Shown here: one piece after another, positions 1 to 9,866 of the stretch | Layout of the letters: every line of letters begins with the position of its first letter | How positions within the stretch are numbered: the stretch's first letter is position 1 | Origin: Zunongwangia atlantica 22II14-10F7 | GTDB lineage: Bacteria > Bacteroidota > Bacteroidia > Flavobacteriales > Flavobacteriaceae | Length of the DNA: 64,000 nucleotides | NCBI RefSeq assembly: GCF_002094855.1 | Contig: NZ_ARYN01000001.1 | Span: 310,001 to 374,000, forward strand | Direction: 5' to 3' | Notes under the pieces: generated by a model | Told to the model about the DNA's origin: nothing | Databases searched by the model: none | Seen by the model: the letters and a program-made list of their open reading frames with translations, nothing else | Made by a program: the position numbers and the translations under genes

Positions 1-2532
1 GGTTTAGATTTAACCAAATCTAGCGGACAGGCTGGTGCCAGCTTAAGTTTTAATATTAGAGGAAATAGATCGCTAAATGCTTCTAATGGGCCTTTAGTAG
101 TTGTAGATGGTATCATTTACGGAAATACATTAGACGTTAACCCAAATGATATCGCTTCTGTAGAAGTACTTAAAGATGCTTCAGCAACTGCAATATATGG
201 GACTTTAGGTGCTAATGGTGTTATTCTTATTACCACTAAAAGTGGTAAAATGGGTAAAAGCAGGGTTTCTGTAAATAGTTATTATGCAATACAGGATCTT
301 GGTGGTTATGCAAATATAATGACGGGGCCAGAGTGGGTAGCTTTAAGAAGAGAAGCCAGGCGTACCGTTGGAGAGTGGAATGGTGTAGAAGATGATGTTA
401 ATATCTTTAATCCAACACAACTGGAAAATTTTCAAAACGGAATTTATACTGAATGGGCAGATGAGATTTTGGGTACAGGTAGTATTCAAAATCATCAGGT
501 AAGTGTTTCTGGAGGTTCAGAGAAAACAGCCTATTATTTTTCTATGGAATATTTTCGTGAAGAAGGATTACTTAGAAATGATAATCTAGACCGTTACAGC
601 GGGCGTTTGCGAGTAAATCATGAAATTTTAGACAACCTATCTGTAGGGACTAATATTCAGTATTCTATAAAGGAAAGAAATATTAGAAGAGATCCTTTAA
701 ACCAGGCCAATAAAATGAGTCCGCTTGGAGCTCCTTACGATGCTGAAGGTAATTTGCTTGTTTTTCCGGTAGGAGATAGTTCAACACTAAATCCACTTGT
801 AGACGAGCAGCCTGGAAATTATGTGAATAACGAGGAGAATAATAGATTTTTTGGGAATGTAAGTTTAGATTGGAAACCCTTTGAAAACTTCACATTTACC
901 TCAAGACTAGGAATAGATCGTACTAATTATAGAAGAGGTTTATTTTCTGCATCCAATACTTTAGAAGTGGGGGCAGATGGATTATCATTAGCCCGCGCAG
1001 AAAATGGATTCTTTAACCGTACTACTTTCGAAAATTTTATGAATTACAGTTTTTCTTTATCAGAGAAACATGAATTTCAAACTTTACTGGGATCTAGTGT
1101 TTGGAAAACCACGCAGGAAGATTATCTGGCAGAAGGACGCGATTTAGCTTCTCCAACAATGCTTTTTAATAATCTTGGTGCATTGCAAACACAAATTCAA
1201 AATGATAGTAGTTTAGAAGAGCGACAATTAGCTTCTTTCTTCGGAAGGTTAAATTATAAGTTTGACGAACGTTTTCTTGTAACTCTGTTACTAAGAACAG
1301 ATGGATCTTCAGTGCTTGCACCAGGAAAAAAATGGGGGTATTTCCCATCTGCAGCACTTGGATGGGTGATGAGTAAGGAAAAGTTTATGGAGAATACCAA
1401 TTGGATCTCTAATTTAAAACTTCGTGCCAGTTATGGTATTTCTGGGAATAGTGCAGTAACTCCTTATCAAACTTTAGGAGGACTTTCAAGAAGCACCTAT
1501 GCCTTTGATGCTGGTAATGACGAGCAACCGGCATTTGGTTATTATCCATCTTTAATTGCAGCTTCAGATCTTACCTGGGAAACAACTGCCACTACAAATT
1601 TTGGTATCGATTTTGGCTTTTTCAATAACAGGCTTACTGGTACATTAGATATGTACGAGCAAAATACTTCAGACCTTTTGATGCAAAGAGCACTTCCTAC
1701 AACTTCAGGATTTTCTATTGCCTGGGATAATATAGGGAAAACTAGAAACCGCGGACTAGAATTGGTGTTGTCTACCAGAAATTTAGTTGAAGAAAACAAT
1801 GGAATTAGCTGGACTTCAGATATTACGTTTACTACTAATAATGAAGAAATCGTTGAATTGCCTGAAGGTGATAGAGATTTAGCAAACTCATGGTTTGTAG
1901 GACAACCTATCAATTCATTTTATAATTATGAAAAAATAGGAATCTGGCAATTGGGAGAAGAGGATCTTGCTGCACAATATGGCCAGGAACCAGGAGATAT
2001 TCGGGTTAGAGACCAGAATGGTGATGGCGTAATTACACCAGATGATCGTACGATTATTGGTAGTACAGTGCCAGATTATACACTTGGTTTTAATAATAGA
2101 ATCTCTTTTAAAGGGATAGATCTTAATGTATTTGTATATGCAAGACAGGGACAAACCATTACCAGTGAAGCCGCAGGATCTTATAAAATAGACGGACTTG
2201 AAAACGGTCCATTAGTAGATTATTGGACTCCAGAAAATCCAACCAATGCCTATCCAAGACCTGATGCCGGAACTAGTAGGGCAAGTACGCAGTATTATTC
2301 TACGCTTCAGTATGTAGATGGTTCTTTTTGGAAAATTAGAGATATCACTCTTGGTTATAACTTGCCAGATAGTGTTTTAGAAAATTTAAAAGTTAGTAAA
2401 CTAAGATTCTATGCTACGGCCAAAAATTATTTTGTGTTTAGTGGTATGGATCCTTACGATCCTGAAAGAGGAGGTAATCTTAGCTTCCCAATGACAAGGC
2501 AGATGGTGTTTGGATTAAACTTAGAATTATAA
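1..2532 (+). CDS. SusC-like TonB-dependent outer-membrane receptor, 5' truncated by window edge
   Basis: This is the 3' part of a SusC/RagA receptor. The frame is open from base 1, so the gene starts upstream of the window. The first residues visible are the end of the plug domain, with the typical stretch PLVVVDGIIYG, then VEVLKDASATAIYG and GANGVILITTKSG. The rest is the 22-strand barrel with repeated aromatic, alternating segments, ending in the usual hydrophobic strand (VFGLNLEL). It would import pectin oligosaccharides bound by its SusD partner, using TonB energy. The SusD gene follows after 11 bases, and an unbroken series of pectin enzymes follows that. The N-terminal signal peptide, carboxypeptidase-D-like domain and TonB box cannot be seen. 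The pectin substrate is inferred from neighbours. Confidence 0.95.
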   Translation, partial: GLDLTKSSGQAGASLSFNIRGNRSLNASNGPLVVVDGIIYGNTLDVNPNDIASVEVLKDASATAIYGTLGANGVILITTKSGKMGKSRVSVNSYYAIQDLGGYANIMTGPEWVALRREARRTVGEWNGVEDDVNIFNPTQLENFQNGIYTEWADEILGTGSIQNHQVSVSGGSEKTAYYFSMEYFREEGLLRNDNLDRYSGRLRVNHEILDNLSVGTNIQYSIKERNIRRDPLNQANKMSPLGAPYDAEGNLLVFPVGDSSTLNPLVDEQPGNYVNNEENNRFFGNVSLDWKPFENFTFTSRLGIDRTNYRRGLFSASNTLEVGADGLSLARAENGFFNRTTFENFMNYSFSLSEKHEFQTLLGSSVWKTTQEDYLAEGRDLASPTMLFNNLGALQTQIQNDSSLEERQLASFFGRLNYKFDERFLVTLLLRTDGSSVLAPGKKWGYFPSAALGWVMSKEKFMENTNWISNLKLRASYGISGNSAVTPYQTLGGLSRSTYAFDAGNDEQPAFGYYPSLIAASDLTWETTATTNFGIDFGFFNNRLTGTLDMYEQNTSDLLMQRALPTTSGFSIAWDNIGKTRNRGLELVLSTRNLVEENNGISWTSDITFTTNNEEIVELPEGDRDLANSWFVGQPINSFYNYEKIGIWQLGEEDLAAQYGQEPGDIRVRDQNGDGVITPDDRTIIGSTVPDYTLGFNNRISFKGIDLNVFVYARQGQTITSEAAGSYKIDGLENGPLVDYWTPENPTNAYPRPDAGTSRASTQYYSTLQYVDGSFWKIRDITLGYNLPDSVLENLKVSKLRFYATAKNYFVFSGMDPYDPERGGNLSFPMTRQMVFGLNLEL

Positions 2533-2543
2533 AATTGAAAAAA

Positions 2544-4196
2544 ATGAAAAAAGGAACATATTTATTTATAGCGATATTGGTCATTTTAGGCACGTTTTCT
2601 TCTTGTGAGGATTTCCTGGAAGAAGATAACAAATCTGGACTAACAGCAGACGCTTATTACGGCACTTTAGAAGGAATAGAGGCACTGGTGAATTCCTGCT
2701 ATACCCCTATGCGGTTTTGGTATGGGAAAGAAGATGGTATTGCCTTAACCGAAACCGGAACCGATATTTTTACTCGTGGTAACGGGATGGAAAATCCGCC
2801 GGTAGCCTTATATAATGCAGAACTGAATGGAGCAAACCAACCAATAGAATTTCATTGGACGCGACTTTACTCGGCTCTAAATACCTGTAATGCTGCTATA
2901 GGCCGTATTCCAGAATCTCCTTTAAGTGAAGAACTTAAGGTAGTAAGAGAGGCAGAAGCAAGATTCTTAAGAGCCTTCTACTTATGGCATATTGTAGAGA
3001 CCTGGGGCGGAGTTCATTTATCTCTGGAAGAAGTAGAGAATATTCAGGAAACTGCCAATCGTACTTCAGAAGAAGATTTTTATAATCAGATTTTTACAGA
3101 TCTAGAATTTGCAATTAATAACCTACCAGAAACTTCTTCCCAGAGCGGAAGAGCAATTAAACCAGCTGCTGAAGGTTTTATGGCCAGAATGCTTTTAACC
3201 AGAGGTCAATATCAGGAAGCAGCCAGTTATGCTAAAAATGTTATTGAAAACTATAATTTTCAGCTGGAAGATAATTATGCTGATTTATGGGATATCAATA
3301 ATGTACAAAATTCAGAAGTTGTTTTTAATGTAAACTTTACGGCAAATCTTGTTTTTAATGAAGAATTAGATAGTCCCGAAGGCGATATTACTATTCGAGG
3401 TGGAGGTAATCAGGCACATCTTTTCTTTTTAATGACCTACGATCAACTACCTGGCATGATGCGAACCATAGATTATGGTAGACCATTTGCCAGATTTATG
3501 CCTACTGCTCATCTCTTAGATCTTTTTGATGAATCTATAGATGCAAGATATGATGCAACATTCCAAACGGTATGGTATTGTAATAATGAAGCTAACGCAC
3601 CAGAGGGGATGCAAATTGGGGATACAGCAATTTATGCTACCAAGTATGTGGTTCCGCAATCTGTAAAAGATGAAAGTCTATATACAATTATCGATAGAAG
3701 TCGTACTTACGGAGATAATGATCAACCAATTGTTAGAGATCGTTTTATGTCTCTTAAAAAGTTTTTGGACCCATCTAGAGAAACGATTTCTCAACAACAA
3801 GGAAAAAGAGATGCCTTTGTAATTCGTCTTGCTGAAATGTATTTAATTGTTGCTGAAGCTGAAATGGAAACTAATCCTGCTGAAGCGGTAGAATATTTTA
3901 ACGAAGTGCGAAGAAGGGCAGCTATTGATGGTTCTGAAACAGCGATGGAAATTACCGCCGATCAGTTAGATATCGATATGATCTTAGATGAAAGAGCCAG
4001 AGAGTTTGCTGGAGAACAATTAAGATGGTTCGATTTAAAGCGTACCGGGCAATTGGTAGAACGAGTGCAACAATGGAATCCAGATGCAGCCTCAAATATT
4101 CAGCCATATCATAGGCTAAGACCTATACCACAATCACAACTGGATGCGGTAACTAATAAAGATGAATTTACCCAGAACGAAGGGTACAATATGTAA
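2544..4196 (+). CDS. SusD/RagB-family outer-membrane glycan-binding lipoprotein
   Basis: This is the surface lipoprotein that caps the SusC above. The N-terminus is a lipoprotein signal with lipobox FSSC about residue 24, followed by the acidic EDFLEED stretch typical of SusD export to the surface. The middle has TPR-like helices (EAEARFLRAFYLWHIVETWGG is the family's hallmark) and the C-terminus has the RagB part (RAREFAGEQLRWFDLKRTGQL). The ATG at 2544 is chosen; an in-frame TTG at 2535 would add three residues and lies closer to the SusC stop. Length, about 550 residues, is normal for the family. The ligand, probably rhamnogalacturonan or homogalacturonan fragments, is inferred from the operon. 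Confidence 0.95.
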   Translation: MKKGTYLFIAILVILGTFSSCEDFLEEDNKSGLTADAYYGTLEGIEALVNSCYTPMRFWYGKEDGIALTETGTDIFTRGNGMENPPVALYNAELNGANQPIEFHWTRLYSALNTCNAAIGRIPESPLSEELKVVREAEARFLRAFYLWHIVETWGGVHLSLEEVENIQETANRTSEEDFYNQIFTDLEFAINNLPETSSQSGRAIKPAAEGFMARMLLTRGQYQEAASYAKNVIENYNFQLEDNYADLWDINNVQNSEVVFNVNFTANLVFNEELDSPEGDITIRGGGNQAHLFFLMTYDQLPGMMRTIDYGRPFARFMPTAHLLDLFDESIDARYDATFQTVWYCNNEANAPEGMQIGDTAIYATKYVVPQSVKDESLYTIIDRSRTYGDNDQPIVRDRFMSLKKFLDPSRETISQQQGKRDAFVIRLAEMYLIVAEAEMETNPAEAVEYFNEVRRRAAIDGSETAMEITADQLDIDMILDERAREFAGEQLRWFDLKRTGQLVERVQQWNPDAASNIQPYHRLRPIPQSQLDAVTNKDEFTQNEGYNM

Positions 4197-4228
4197 ATTA
4201 ATTCAGCAATTAGTAAAGAAAAATTAGT

Positions 4229-5476
4229 TTGAAAACTATCGAATTTCAAAAATACAGAAGCTTCCTGTTCATTATTATTCTGGCTGTTATGGCAGTTGGT
4301 TGTAAAAACAAGGAAGAAAAGAAAACAGGAGCTGTTTCAACGGAGTCTGAAATGAAAATTTCAGATTCCCTGAAATGGTCTGAACGTATGTTACTTTCAG
4401 AAATAGCACGTTTCCCAGATCCTACACTTTTAGATTTTAGGGAAAAACCAAAATGGAATTATACCAATGGTTTGATTCTTACTGCTACACAGCGAGTTTA
4501 TGAAGAGACAAATAAGCAGGCGTATTACGATTATATCTACGAGTTTGGAGATAAAATGGTAAATGAAAATGGAGAAATAAAAACCTACACGCAGCAAGAT
4601 TACAAATTAGATGTTCTTAAACCAGGCGATGCTTTACTTTATCTCTATTCTCAAACTAAAGAGGAACGATTTTTAAAAGCATTACAAACTTTAAGAATGC
4701 AAATTACCGGCCAACCCAGAACTTCAGATGGTGGCTTTTGGCATAAAAAAGTTTATGAACATCAAATGTGGTTAGACGGTCTTTATATGGCACAGCCTTT
4801 CTATGCTCATTATACAAAAATGTTTAGTGAAGGAGAAGAGGCCGAAAAAGCTTATAACGAGATTGTAAAACAATTTGCGCTTATTCAAAAGCACACATTA
4901 GATGAAAAGACAGGTTTGCTTTATCATGGTTGGGACGAGAAAAAGCAACAGGATTGGGCAGATCCCAATACCGGGACCTCTGCCAATTTCTGGTCTAGAG
5001 CGATGGGATGGTACGGGATGGCATTGGTAGATGTACTCGATTATTTACCTGAAGATCATTCGGGTAGGAAAGATTTAATATCTTACTTAAATCAATTTGT
5101 AGATGCTGTAGCTAAAGTTCAGGATAAAGATACAGGTTTGTGGTATCAGGTTTTAGATAAAGGTGATTTAGAAGGAAATTACCTTGAAGCAACTGGATCG
5201 TCTATGTTTGTTTATGTAATGGCCAAAGGTGTTAATCAGGGATATTTACCTACAAAATATAGAACAATAGCTGAAAAAGGTTTTCAGGGGCTTTTAGACC
5301 ATCTAGTTGAAGTAGAACCAAGCGGAATGGTAAATCTTAAAAAATGCTGTGCTGTAGCCGGTTTAGGAGGTGATCGTGATGGTTCTTTTGAATATTATAT
5401 TAACGAAGAAGTTAGGGCCAACGATCCTAAAGGAACAGGCCCATTTATAATGGCAAGTTTAGAATTAAATAAATAA
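4229..5476 (+). CDS. Unsaturated rhamnogalacturonyl/glucuronyl hydrolase, GH105 (GH88-like)
   Basis: The enzyme removes the 4,5-unsaturated galacturonate that pectate or rhamnogalacturonan lyases leave at the non-reducing end. The (alpha/alpha)6-barrel signatures are clear: KLDVLKPGDALLYLY, HQMWLDGLYMAQPF with the likely catalytic Asp183, and AMGWYGMALVDVLDYLPEDH. The start is a TTG at 4229; it gives a lipoprotein signal with lipobox AVGC about residue 25, whereas the next in-frame ATG would remove most of it. The protein should be a periplasmic or surface lipoprotein of normal length (415 residues). It sits 32 bases after susD and 4 bases before the GH43 gene, so it is co-transcribed. GH105 versus GH88 cannot be settled by eye, but the motifs fit YteR/YesR-like GH105 best. 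Confidence 0.9.
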   Translation: MKTIEFQKYRSFLFIIILAVMAVGCKNKEEKKTGAVSTESEMKISDSLKWSERMLLSEIARFPDPTLLDFREKPKWNYTNGLILTATQRVYEETNKQAYYDYIYEFGDKMVNENGEIKTYTQQDYKLDVLKPGDALLYLYSQTKEERFLKALQTLRMQITGQPRTSDGGFWHKKVYEHQMWLDGLYMAQPFYAHYTKMFSEGEEAEKAYNEIVKQFALIQKHTLDEKTGLLYHGWDEKKQQDWADPNTGTSANFWSRAMGWYGMALVDVLDYLPEDHSGRKDLISYLNQFVDAVAKVQDKDTGLWYQVLDKGDLEGNYLEATGSSMFVYVMAKGVNQGYLPTKYRTIAEKGFQGLLDHLVEVEPSGMVNLKKCCAVAGLGGDRDGSFEYYINEEVRANDPKGTGPFIMASLELNK

Positions 5477-5480
5477 AGCA

Positions 5481-7109
5481 ATGCGAAAAATTACATTTAT
5501 AGCTTTACTACTATTAACTGGTTTTGCAAAAGCACAGGATTCAGACAATTATAAATCTGAAGTTTGGGTAGCAGATCAGGGAGACGGAACCTATAGAAAT
5601 CCAATAATACATTCAGATTATTCAGATCCAGATGTTACCAGGGCTGGTGATGATTATTATATGACTTCCTCTAGCTTTAATGCCGCACCAGGTTTGCCAA
5701 TTTTACATTCAAAAGATATGGTGAACTGGGAGCTTATCAATTATGCACTCCCAAAGCAGGTTCCGGTAGAACATTTTAATACTCCACAGCACGGCAATGG
5801 CGTATGGGCACCGGCTTTTCGCTATCACAATAACGAATTCTACATCTATTGGGGAGATCCAGATTTTGGAATTTATATGGTGAAAACAGACGACCCGGCC
5901 GGAGAATGGTCAGATCCTGTTTTAGTGATGGAAGCAAAAGGAGCTATAGATCCTTGTCCGTTATGGGACGAAGACGGGAAAGCTTATCTAGTTCATGCCT
6001 GGGCAGGTAGCCGTGCTGGTGTAAAAAGTATACTTACCGTACACAAAATGAGTTCGGATGGGACAAAAGTTTTGGACGACGGAAGACATGTTTTTGATGG
6101 TCACGACGATCATCCAACAGTAGAAGGATCCAAATTCTATAAAAGAAACGGCTATTATTACATTTTTGCACCTGCCGGTGGTGTTTCAACAGGATGGCAG
6201 CTTATTCTACGCTCTAAAAATATTTACGGCCCTTATGAAGAAAAAATTGTTTTAGAGCAGGGAAGTACTTCAGTAAATGGTCCACATCAGGGCGCTTGGG
6301 TAGAAACTCCAAAAGGTCAGGATTGGTTTTATCATTTTCAGGATGTAGATGCGTATGGAAGAATTGTTCATTTACAACCTATGGATTGGAAAAACGACTG
6401 GCCGGTGATGGGAGAAGATCATGATGGTAACGGCATAGGAGAACCGGTAATGACTCATAAAAAACCAGATGTTGGCCAAAATTATCTCGTGGTAACACCA
6501 AAAGAAACAGATGAGTTTACTGGCGATAGCCTTGGAATTCAATGGCAGTGGAATGCCAATCCAAATGTGCTATGGCATGCTAAATTACCGGGTAATGATT
6601 ACTTAAGATTGTTTAGTATTTCACAACCTGAAGAAGCAAAAAACCTTTGGGATGTGCCTAATTTATTATTGCAGAAATTTCCGGCGCCATCATTTACAGC
6701 AAGCTCAAAAATTACTTTAATTCCTGAAGATGCCGATAAGCCACGGAAAGCCGGGTTTATCGTAATGGGAAGAGATTATGCTACGCTTACAATCGTTGAA
6801 AAAGATGGAGAATTTTATCTGCAACGAACTGAAGCTATTAATGCCGACCAGGGGAAAGAAGAAAAAGTTTTAGAGGAAGTAAAACTGAAATCTAATACGG
6901 TGTATGTAAAAGTAGAAGTTACGACTCCAGATGCGATGTGCCAGTTTAGTTTTAGTGAAAACGGAAGGCGTTTTAAAGAGATAGGCGAGCCTTTTAAAGC
7001 AAGGGTAGGAAAATGGATTGGAGCAAAGCTTGGCTTATTTAGTGTTAGTCCGGCCGATGCTAAGCGAGGAGGTTATGCAGATGTAGAATATTTTAGAATC
7101 ACTAAATAA
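5481..7109 (+). CDS. Glycoside hydrolase family 43 with C-terminal beta-sandwich domain
   Basis: This is an exported GH43 enzyme, a family of arabinofuranosidases, xylosidases and galactosidases. After a signal peptide (residues 1-18) comes the five-bladed propeller with the three expected acids: Asp49 in YSDPDV, Asp157 in AIDPCPLW and Glu215 in HPTVEGS. Residues from about 340 to 542 form a separate beta-sandwich (starts TDEFTGDSLGIQWQW) of the type found in GH43 enzymes with a DUF1349-like or XynB C2 domain. In a pectin operon the likely targets are arabinan or galactan side chains of rhamnogalacturonan I; the exact linkage is not visible in the sequence. The gene starts 4 bases after the GH105 gene and ends 6 bases before the esterase. 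Confidence 0.92.
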   Translation: MRKITFIALLLLTGFAKAQDSDNYKSEVWVADQGDGTYRNPIIHSDYSDPDVTRAGDDYYMTSSSFNAAPGLPILHSKDMVNWELINYALPKQVPVEHFNTPQHGNGVWAPAFRYHNNEFYIYWGDPDFGIYMVKTDDPAGEWSDPVLVMEAKGAIDPCPLWDEDGKAYLVHAWAGSRAGVKSILTVHKMSSDGTKVLDDGRHVFDGHDDHPTVEGSKFYKRNGYYYIFAPAGGVSTGWQLILRSKNIYGPYEEKIVLEQGSTSVNGPHQGAWVETPKGQDWFYHFQDVDAYGRIVHLQPMDWKNDWPVMGEDHDGNGIGEPVMTHKKPDVGQNYLVVTPKETDEFTGDSLGIQWQWNANPNVLWHAKLPGNDYLRLFSISQPEEAKNLWDVPNLLLQKFPAPSFTASSKITLIPEDADKPRKAGFIVMGRDYATLTIVEKDGEFYLQRTEAINADQGKEEKVLEEVKLKSNTVYVKVEVTTPDAMCQFSFSENGRRFKEIGEPFKARVGKWIGAKLGLFSVSPADAKRGGYADVEYFRITK

Positions 7110-7115
7110 ATTATA

Positions 7116-7964
7116 ATGATGAAATTCGATAAAATCATACTTGTTTTTTTATGCTGTCTTTGCCTTGTGTCGTGTGGATCAAAGGAAGAAAAGACAGGTG
7201 ATAAAGAACAATCTGAGTATGAATCACCGCTAACAATTTATTTGATAGGAGATTCTACGATGGCCGATTATAGCGGAGACTACGATGATAGAGATTATAT
7301 GAAAACAAGATATCCTGTTATGGGATGGGGGCAGGTTTTTCAGCAATTCTTTATTCAGGATAGCTTAACCAAACTAAGCGGAATTATTAAAGCAGATTCT
7401 GTAATCGTAGACGATCGCGCCAGAGGAGGTCGTTCTACCAGAACCTTTTTTCAGGAAGGAAGGTGGCGAGCAGTATATAAAGATCTAAAAGAAAACGATA
7501 TCGTTATTATGCAATTTGGGCATAATGATGGCTCTGAAAGTCATCCAGATCGTTATGTGAATATAGAAGGTTACAAAGAATTTTTAAGATTGTTTGTGAG
7601 TCAAACGCTACAAAAAGATGCGCTGCCAATCATTTTAACTCCGGTTGCGAGAAATTATCCCTGGAAAGATGGTCATCTGGAAAATGTTCATGGAGACTAT
7701 GACCAGGCTCCAAAAGATATAGCCCAGGAAATGGACGTTCCATTAATCGATCTGAATAAAATGTCTATGGACTTTTTTTCAGAAAAAGGAGAAGAATATG
7801 TTTCTGAAAATTACTTTATGAATTTACCGGCTGGTAAATATGAAGCCTATCCCGAGGGGCAAAATGATAATACACACTTTCAGCCGCAAGGAGCTAAAGC
7901 TGTTGCGCAATTGGTTTTTAAGGGTTTAAAAGATTTATCCGATAGGTCAACTTCAGAAAAATAG
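7116..7964 (+). CDS. Rhamnogalacturonan acetylesterase, SGNH hydrolase (CE12-like)
   Basis: The enzyme removes acetyl groups from rhamnogalacturonan so that lyases and hydrolases can act. The SGNH blocks are all present: GDSTMADY with nucleophile Ser47, GGRSTRTF with the oxyanion Gly, QFGHNDG with the conserved Asn, and DNTHFQPQGA with Asp251 and His254. This arrangement matches RhgT/YesT-like CE12 enzymes. The N-terminus is a lipoprotein signal (lipobox LVSC near residue 20), so the protein is probably periplasmic or surface anchored. Two ATG codons in tandem (7116 and 7119) could start it; both lie within 10 bases of the GH43 stop. The next gene starts 5 bases downstream. Confidence 0.9.
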   Translation: MMKFDKIILVFLCCLCLVSCGSKEEKTGDKEQSEYESPLTIYLIGDSTMADYSGDYDDRDYMKTRYPVMGWGQVFQQFFIQDSLTKLSGIIKADSVIVDDRARGGRSTRTFFQEGRWRAVYKDLKENDIVIMQFGHNDGSESHPDRYVNIEGYKEFLRLFVSQTLQKDALPIILTPVARNYPWKDGHLENVHGDYDQAPKDIAQEMDVPLIDLNKMSMDFFSEKGEEYVSENYFMNLPAGKYEAYPEGQNDNTHFQPQGAKAVAQLVFKGLKDLSDRSTSEK

Positions 7965-7969
7965 CTTCA

Positions 7970-9865
7970 ATGAAAAATTATGTACTGACTTTTATTTTCT
8001 TTTTAATAGGGTTTACTTCAGTAAAAGCTCAAAAGGAAAAACTGAATTTAAAGCCTTATTCGATTGAAACTACCTACGATCATTTAAAAAAATATCATCC
8101 GTTTGTAACGCCTATTCAGGAGTTGTCTTCAGAAAATATTCAGTCTAAAAGGGAAGTTGTTTACAAAGAGACTTCAACTTCAGCATTAAAATTAGACGTT
8201 TTTTACCCTAAAAATTCTACTGGTGAAAAATATCCGGGAGTTTTGCTTATTCATGGCGGAGGGTGGTTTTCAGGAATAAAAGAAAATCAGGCTGTAATGG
8301 CACAACATCTGGCAGAAGCGGGATATGTTGCGGTTACGGCATCTTATCGATTGGGAGAGGAGGCTAAATATCCCGCAGCAATTCTAGATTTAAAAGATGC
8401 CATTCGATGGATGAGAGAACACGCAGCCGAATTTAACCTGAATACTGAAAAACTAGCCACTTTGGGTGCATCTGCCGGAGCGCATTTGGCAATGCAGTTA
8501 GGAGTAACACCAGATTCTGAAGTTTATAAAGAAGAAAACAAAAATTTTTCAACTAAAGTGCAGGCGATCGTAAATATAGACGGAGTTGCCTCTTTAGCAC
8601 ATCCCGAAGCTGAAAAAGGAGCTTTATTAGATGCCTGGTTGGGAGAAACTTTTAAGGATGATCCCGCACTTTGGAGAGAAGCTTCACCCTTGGAATATGT
8701 AGATACTACAAGTCCGCCAACTATTTTTATTAATAGTGCGCAGCCAAGATTTCATGCCGGGCGAGATAGTTTTGTAGCCCTTTTAGATAAATATGGAATT
8801 TATAATGAGATTCATACAATCCCAAATTCTCCCCATTCATTTTGGTTGTTGCATCCCTGGTTTGAAGAAACTCTTAAGTACACCTTAGATTTTTTAGATA
8901 AAACTCTGAAAGATAAGTATGCAGAACCTTACCGAAAAATAACAGTCGCTAAGGATGGAACTGGTGATTTTAAAAGCATTCAGGAAGCAGTAAATTCAGT
9001 TCGAGTTTTTGGTCCGGGCGAAGTACTTATCAAAATAAGCAACGGAGTTTATAAGGAGAAATTGGTGATTCCGGCGCATATATCTAAACTCACTTTAGAA
9101 GGAGAAAGCAGGGAAAAAACGATGATACTTAATGATGATTATGCTAGTAAAATGAATCCCAAAACAGGCGAAGAATTCGGAACATTTTCATCGTATACCG
9201 TATTGGTGAGAGGAGCCGATGTTCATTTTAAAAATCTAAGTATTAAGAACTCTTCCTGTAACCAGGGGCAGGCGGTTGCTTTGCATATAGAAGGCGATCG
9301 TTTTGTAGCTCAAAATTGTAATATTTTGGGTTGCCAGGATACTTTGTACACCGCAACAGAAGGAGCGCGAGAATATTTTCAGGATTGTTATATCGAAGGT
9401 ACGACCGACTTTATTTTTGGACAGGCCACGGTGATTTTTAATTCCTGTGAGATTAAAAGTCTGGCAGATTCTTACATCACGGCTGCTGCTACACCCAGAA
9501 ACCAGGATTTTGGATATGTTTTTTATGATTGCAAACTAACTGCCAGTGATGATGTAAAGAAAGTTTTTCTGGGACGTCCCTGGCGTTCTTACGCGAAAAC
9601 AGTTTTTATAGATACCCAAATGCAAGATCATATTACTGAAGAAGGATGGCATGCCTGGCCGGGAGATGATATGTTTCCGCATAAAGAAAAAACCACTTTT
9701 TATGCCGAATTTAATAGTAGTGGCCCAGGAGCGTCGCCGGAAACTCGGGTAGATTGGTCGCATCAATTAGCTAAAAGACAGGTTGAAAAGTATACGTATC
9801 AAAACATTTTTAGAGGTTGGATTCCATTGATGGGAAAACAGCTTAAAAAACCTTATAAAGAATAA
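7970..9865 (+). CDS. Bimodular pectin esterase: alpha/beta-hydrolase fused to CE8 pectin methylesterase
   Basis: Two esterases are joined in one secreted chain. After a signal peptide (about residues 1-20), residues 45-310 form an alpha/beta-hydrolase of the BD-FAE/acetylesterase kind, with oxyanion motif HGGGW, nucleophile Ser168 in GASAGAH and a late His in PNSPHSF. Residues 318-620 form a right-handed beta-helix pectin methylesterase: it begins ITVAKDGTGDFKSIQEAV, has catalytic Asp457 in CQDTLYT and Asp480 in TDFIFGQ, and the GRPWR arginine. The CE8 part hydrolyses methyl esters of galacturonate and releases methanol; the first part probably removes acetyl (or other acyl) groups. Both active sites look intact. 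The GH28 gene begins 1 base after the stop, so the pair is translationally coupled. Confidence 0.9.
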   Translation: MKNYVLTFIFFLIGFTSVKAQKEKLNLKPYSIETTYDHLKKYHPFVTPIQELSSENIQSKREVVYKETSTSALKLDVFYPKNSTGEKYPGVLLIHGGGWFSGIKENQAVMAQHLAEAGYVAVTASYRLGEEAKYPAAILDLKDAIRWMREHAAEFNLNTEKLATLGASAGAHLAMQLGVTPDSEVYKEENKNFSTKVQAIVNIDGVASLAHPEAEKGALLDAWLGETFKDDPALWREASPLEYVDTTSPPTIFINSAQPRFHAGRDSFVALLDKYGIYNEIHTIPNSPHSFWLLHPWFEETLKYTLDFLDKTLKDKYAEPYRKITVAKDGTGDFKSIQEAVNSVRVFGPGEVLIKISNGVYKEKLVIPAHISKLTLEGESREKTMILNDDYASKMNPKTGEEFGTFSSYTVLVRGADVHFKNLSIKNSSCNQGQAVALHIEGDRFVAQNCNILGCQDTLYTATEGAREYFQDCYIEGTTDFIFGQATVIFNSCEIKSLADSYITAAATPRNQDFGYVFYDCKLTASDDVKKVFLGRPWRSYAKTVFIDTQMQDHITEEGWHAWPGDDMFPHKEKTTFYAEFNSSGPGASPETRVDWSHQLAKRQVEKYTYQNIFRGWIPLMGKQLKKPYKE

Positions 9866-9866
9866 T

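Noticed and set aside
1166-2154. Minus-strand open frames of 63-123 residues inside the first SusC
   Set aside because: They are antisense to a conserved receptor and have unlikely, low-complexity composition.
2535-2543. TTG at 2535 as the start of the first SusD
   Set aside because: The ATG at 2544 gives the normal short basic start of a lipoprotein signal; the TTG lies 2 bases after the SusC stop and adds only three residues.
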